Below, piece after piece: positions 6,044-8,995 of a DNA stretch of 8,995 bases; the stretch's first letter is position 1, and the number at the start of each line of letters is the position of its first letter. Both the position numbers and the translations under genes were made by a program. Origin of the DNA: an uncultured Actinomycetes bacterium. Its GTDB lineage: Bacteria > Actinomycetota > Acidimicrobiia > Acidimicrobiales > Microtrichaceae. The notes beneath the pieces are model-generated. The model was given only the letters and a program-made list of their open reading frames with translations. It had not been told where the DNA came from and did no database searches. The stretch is taken from contig CAJANQ010000258.1 of the NCBI GenBank assembly GCA_903941145.1, positions 1 through 8,995 of the forward strand. The letters are read 5' to 3'.

Positions 6044-6754
6044 GTGCACCGACACCTTGGCCGCTCCGTCCTGATGCTCGCGCTCGTTGCCCTCCTCGCG
6101 GCCGGGTGCAGCGCCAACGAGGCTCCGACCCAGACCGCCGAGCCGTACAAGGTCACCGTCGCCGGCGACTCGATCTCGTTCGGGCTCGGCCCGGCCGTCC
6201 GTGAGCAGGTGGCGACGCGCCCCAACTCGCAGACCAAGGTGATCGGCGTGGGCGGCACCGGCCTGGCCCGGCCCGACAACGTCGACTGGCCCGGCCGGCT
6301 CGAAACGCTGGCCAAGGACTTCCCGCCCAAGGCGCTGGTGCTCTCGCTCGGGTCCAACGACGCGCAGGACCTGACCGACGAGAACGGGAAGACCGTCGCC
6401 AACTTCGCCCCGGCCGACACCGCCGACGGCGCGGCGTGGGACGCCGAGTACTCGACCCGGCTGGCCCGCTCGTTCGACGCCTTCAAGGACTCTGGCACCA
6501 CCGTGCTCTGGGTCGGCCACCTGCGCACGGAGGAGGACCGGGTCGGCCTGACCAACCGGCGCATCCACCGGCTGGCCCTAGCGGCCGCAGCGTCACGGCC
6601 GTGGGTGAAGTCGGCGGACCTGGCCGAGCTGCTCGGCTCGGGCGAGGACGTGGCCACCGACTGCCTGCTCGACGACGGCCTGCACCTGAAGGTGAGCTGC
6701 TACGAGCGTGCCGCCAAGGGGCTCAACGGCCTCATGCCGCCGCAGGGCCTGTAG
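6044..6754 (+). CDS. SGNH/GDSL-type hydrolase lipoprotein
   Basis: A 236-aa exported lipoprotein. Basic residues (HRH, R7) precede a hydrophobic stretch (about 9-20) and a lipobox LAAGC with C22 as the lipidated residue, so the protein should sit on the outer face of the membrane. The mature part is an SGNH hydrolase. Block I is GDSISFG with nucleophile S43; block II glycine lies in VIGVGG (66-71); block III is GSND (103-106) with N105; block V is DGLH with D211 and H214. The catalytic set is complete. Such enzymes cleave or transfer acyl esters, often O-acetyl groups on cell-surface glycans; the substrate is not evident. The GTG start gives a proper basic n-region, which the internal ATG at 6074 would remove. 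Two TAG codons in tandem end the gene, four bases from the converging oxygenase gene. Confidence 0.9.
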   Translation: MHRHLGRSVLMLALVALLAAGCSANEAPTQTAEPYKVTVAGDSISFGLGPAVREQVATRPNSQTKVIGVGGTGLARPDNVDWPGRLETLAKDFPPKALVLSLGSNDAQDLTDENGKTVANFAPADTADGAAWDAEYSTRLARSFDAFKDSGTTVLWVGHLRTEEDRVGLTNRRIHRLALAAAASRPWVKSADLAELLGSGEDVATDCLLDDGLHLKVSCYERAAKGLNGLMPPQGL

Positions 6755-6758
6755 TAGG

Positions 6759-7820
6759 TCAGGGGGCGGCGGCGCCGGCGGCGACCCGCCGCTCGGCCAG
6801 CACCCGACCGGGCGAGTCGGGCCCGAGCGCCCAGCCCATGACGCCCATGATGGTCTGGGCCGCAGGCCGCACGGCCACGACGTCGAACACCCCGGCCGAG
6901 AGTTCGCCGGCGCGGTCGGCCGCACCCTCGAGCATCCGGCCGGCGCTCGTGCCGACCGGACCCAGCCGGTCCAGCGCCGAGAACGGCACGGGCGCAGCCA
7001 GGCCGAGCATCCTGCGCTGGCGCACCGGAATGAGTCCGACCGCCGCAGCGGCCAGGACCCCGTAGGCCGGGAGCGACGTGGGCGGCAGCGGGGGCAGGAC
7101 CATGAACCGCACGGCCTCGCCGGTCTCGGGGATCCGTGCCTGCTCCGGGTGGGTGAGGATCCAGCGCTGCAGGTCGGCCGCCGTGCGCGGCAGGAGTGCC
7201 GGGTCCTCGACGCCGAACCGGGTCAGCACCGCCGTCATCTCGTCGACGTAGCGGTCGGCGTCGGTGGCGCTGAGCCGCTCCGAGCCGTAGCGCTGGTAGG
7301 CCCGCAGGAACGAGTCGATCTCGACGTTGTGCACCCAGGCCAGCGTGGCCGGGTCCGACGCCGAGTAGGGCCGGCCGTCAGCCGCGACGCCCTCGACCGA
7401 GCGGTGCACCGCCTGCACCATCCGGATCATCTGCTCGGCCTCGGGCACGGCGCCGAAGGTGGTGACGCCGACGTAGGCGCCGGTCCGGGCCAGACGCCCC
7501 AGGGGGTCCTCCCGGAAGTTCGAGTGGCGGGCCACGCCGGTCATGGCCAGCGGATGGAGCGCCTGGACCAGCAGCGACCGGACGCCACCGACCAGCATCG
7601 AGAGGTCGGAGTGGATGCGCCAGGTCACCGAGTCGGGTCCGAAGAGACCCGGGTCGCCCGGATGCTCGACGGTGACCTCGGCGTCCAGGTCGGCCGGGCC
7701 CTGGCCGTCGGTCAGCAGGCCGACGACGGCACCGGCGAGCCGGTCGCGGGCGCCGCCCAGGCCGGGCACGGCGCGCAGCGCGTCGGTGACCAGGGTGCGG
7801 GTCGGCCGACCGAGCGTCAT
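6759..7820 (-). CDS. MpaB-type oxygenase family protein (DUF2236)
   Basis: A 353-aa alpha-helical protein of the DUF2236/MpaB family (PF09995). Relatives include the haem-b latex-clearing protein Lcp, which cleaves polyisoprene, and fungal MpaB, which cleaves a farnesyl side chain. Family features seen are WRIHSDLSMLVGGVRSLLVQ near 67-86, then ALHPLAMTGV (87-96), FREDPLGRL (102-110), AVHRSVEG (137-144) and AWVHNVEIDSF (161-171). H89, H139 and H164 are candidate haem-binding or conserved histidines. Hydrophobic stretches around 250-265 and 320-332 might contact the membrane. The ATG follows the TAG of the upstream reductase by two bases with no clear Shine-Dalgarno of its own, so translation is probably coupled. 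An oxygenase activity is inferred from the family; no substrate is known for most actinobacterial members. Confidence 0.92.
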   Translation of the reverse strand: MTLGRPTRTLVTDALRAVPGLGGARDRLAGAVVGLLTDGQGPADLDAEVTVEHPGDPGLFGPDSVTWRIHSDLSMLVGGVRSLLVQALHPLAMTGVARHSNFREDPLGRLARTGAYVGVTTFGAVPEAEQMIRMVQAVHRSVEGVAADGRPYSASDPATLAWVHNVEIDSFLRAYQRYGSERLSATDADRYVDEMTAVLTRFGVEDPALLPRTAADLQRWILTHPEQARIPETGEAVRFMVLPPLPPTSLPAYGVLAAAAVGLIPVRQRRMLGLAAPVPFSALDRLGPVGTSAGRMLEGAADRAGELSAGVFDVVAVRPAAQTIMGVMGWALGPDSPGRVLAERRVAAGAAAP

Positions 7821-7822
7821 GT

Positions 7823-8995
7823 CTATGCCGCTGCCCGGGTCTTCCGGAGGAGCGGGTCAGCCGCGCCCAGGACCCGGTCGGCGGTGCGCATGGTGAACCC
7901 GCCGGCACCCGGGGTGGACGAGTCGACCAGGTTGCCCATGACCTGCAGCGTGATGCCGGCGACGCTCTGGGTCCCCACCGCGAACCGAAGGCCGGTGCGC
8001 AGGATCCATGGGTGGCCGATGAGGAACGAAAAACGTCGGCCGGTGCGCAGGAACGAGTCGAACCGCTCGCCCACCTCTGCGTCGTAGGTGGCGGGCGCCG
8101 TGGCGGGGTCGGCCAGGAACCGGTCGGCGGCGAGCATCCCCGACTCGAGGCCGTAGTCGATGCCCTCGCCGTTCATCGGGTTGACCAGGCCGGCGGCGTC
8201 GCCGACCGCGACCCAGCCGGGGCCGCTACGGCGCTGCACGCTCATGGGCAGCCGCCACGCACGCGGGCGCTCCAGGTCGGGACCCAGGCCCCACGAGTCC
8301 TGCACCAGCGAGCGGTAGGTGTCCTGCATGTGGTTCAGGTTGAGCTGCTTGAACCCCTTCATGGTGCTGAGCGCACCGACGCCGATGTTCACGGTGCCGT
8401 CGCCGCACGGGAACATCCAGCCGTAGCCGGGGACCGGCGTGCCGTTGGCGTCGCGCAGCGTGAGGCACGCCTCCAGGTACCGCTCCGCGTGGCGGGGCGA
8501 CTCGGCGTAGGTGCGGATGGCCAGGCCGAACGGCTCGTCGGTCACCCGGTCCGCGCCCAGCATCCGGGCGACGGCGCCGGGCGCGCCGGCGGCGACCACG
8601 ACGAGCGGTGCGTCCCAGCGCCTGCCGTCGGCCTCGACACCGACCACACGGCCGCCGTCCAGGACCGGGAGCGCCTCGGTACCCCACAGGATCTCGGCGC
8701 CCGCCTCGGCGGCGAGCTCCATGAGTCGCGCGTCCAGCCGCCGGCGGGGCCAGACGGCACCGTGGGCCGGGAACGGGTCGATACCCGGCCACTCGAGCTG
8801 GCGGACCGTCCGGTTGGCCACCATGCGCAGGCCGTCGATCCGGTGGGCGTCGGCCAGGTCCACGCCCAGCTCGTCGAGCGCACGCACCGCACGAGGCGTG
8901 AGGCCGTCGCCGCAGATCTTGTCCCGACCCTGCTGGGCCTTCTCGACCACGGTGACCCGGGCCCCGCCGCGCGCCGCACGGATGGCCGCAGCGGC
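7823..8995 (-). CDS. menJ: Geranylgeranyl reductase family FAD flavoprotein, MenJ-like (5' end outside window)
   Basis: The visible 390 residues lack only the very N-terminus with the GxGxxG dinucleotide loop. The frame is open from 8995 and begins within the first beta-alpha-beta unit (ARVTVVEK at 12-19). Other marks are KICGDGLTPRAV (26-37) with the family cysteine C28, the substrate-cavity motif YGWMFP followed after eight residues by GVG (191-207, the YxWxFPx7-8GxG pattern), and the second FAD block GDAAGLVNPMNGEGIDYGLE (265-284). From memory of the family, these blocks and the GNLV segment near the C-terminus closely resemble mycobacterial MenJ (Rv0561c), which saturates one isoprene unit of menaquinone. 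Orthology is likely but not proven, because actinobacteria carry several paralogues. It is followed two bases later by the DUF2236 gene, with which it must form an operon. Confidence 0.92.
   Translation of the reverse strand, partial: AAAAIRAARGGARVTVVEKAQQGRDKICGDGLTPRAVRALDELGVDLADAHRIDGLRMVANRTVRQLEWPGIDPFPAHGAVWPRRRLDARLMELAAEAGAEILWGTEALPVLDGGRVVGVEADGRRWDAPLVVVAAGAPGAVARMLGADRVTDEPFGLAIRTYAESPRHAERYLEACLTLRDANGTPVPGYGWMFPCGDGTVNIGVGALSTMKGFKQLNLNHMQDTYRSLVQDSWGLGPDLERPRAWRLPMSVQRRSGPGWVAVGDAAGLVNPMNGEGIDYGLESGMLAADRFLADPATAPATYDAEVGERFDSFLRTGRRFSFLIGHPWILRTGLRFAVGTQSVAGITLQVMGNLVDSSTPGAGGFTMRTADRVLGAADPLLRKTRAAA

Noticed and set aside
5882..6568. In-frame upstream extension of the second glycosyltransferase
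   Set aside because: It runs antisense through the SGNH lipoprotein. The strong Shine-Dalgarno at 5887-5892 and the family N-terminus MRIAQIAP place the start at 5881.
6708..8087. A 459-codon plus-strand frame opposite the oxygenase and reductase genes
   Set aside because: Repetitive Gly/Arg/Val/His composition with no motif, crossing two genes identified firmly on the other strand.

Overview
The window is a strongly G+C-rich stretch of an actinobacterial chromosome. The evidence is the codon bias, GTG starts, ATGA stop/start overlaps, and gene families typical of high-GC Gram-positives: DUF2236/MpaB oxygenase, MenJ-like reductase and SGNH lipoprotein. A Nocardioidaceae-like genus would fit, but this cannot be settled from the sequence alone. 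Seven genes fill almost all of the window. I saw no tRNA, rRNA, CRISPR array, transposase or att site.

Left part (1-2590): an OmpR/PhoB-type response regulator on the minus strand is cut by the left edge. It is divergent from a plus-strand pair consisting of a small heat-shock protein (Hsp20) and a GT4-type glycosyltransferase, which overlap by ATGA. The 198-bp divergent region holds a clean 16-bp palindrome that looks like an operator, and a tight hairpin just upstream of the regulator's Shine-Dalgarno.

Middle (2655-5881): a minus-strand two-gene operon encodes a second, unrelated GT4 glycosyltransferase followed, with an ATGA overlap, by a 722-aa amylo-alpha-1,6-glucosidase/glycogen-debranching-like hydrolase. 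It converges on the Hsp20-GT pair. Together the two units look like a stress-associated glycan or glucoside module, but the product is unknown.

Right part (6044-8995): a plus-strand SGNH-hydrolase lipoprotein converges, with only 4 bp between the stops, on a tightly coupled minus-strand pair: a MenJ-like geranylgeranyl/menaquinone reductase (N-terminus outside the window) and an MpaB-type DUF2236 oxygenase. Both families are linked to isoprenoid double-bond chemistry, so a common polyprenyl/menaquinone role is a reasonable hypothesis.

The points most worth following up are the atypical receiver of the regulator (switch Thr and conserved Lys both replaced), the divergent palindrome, the Hsp20-glycosyltransferase coupling, and the oxygenase-reductase pair.
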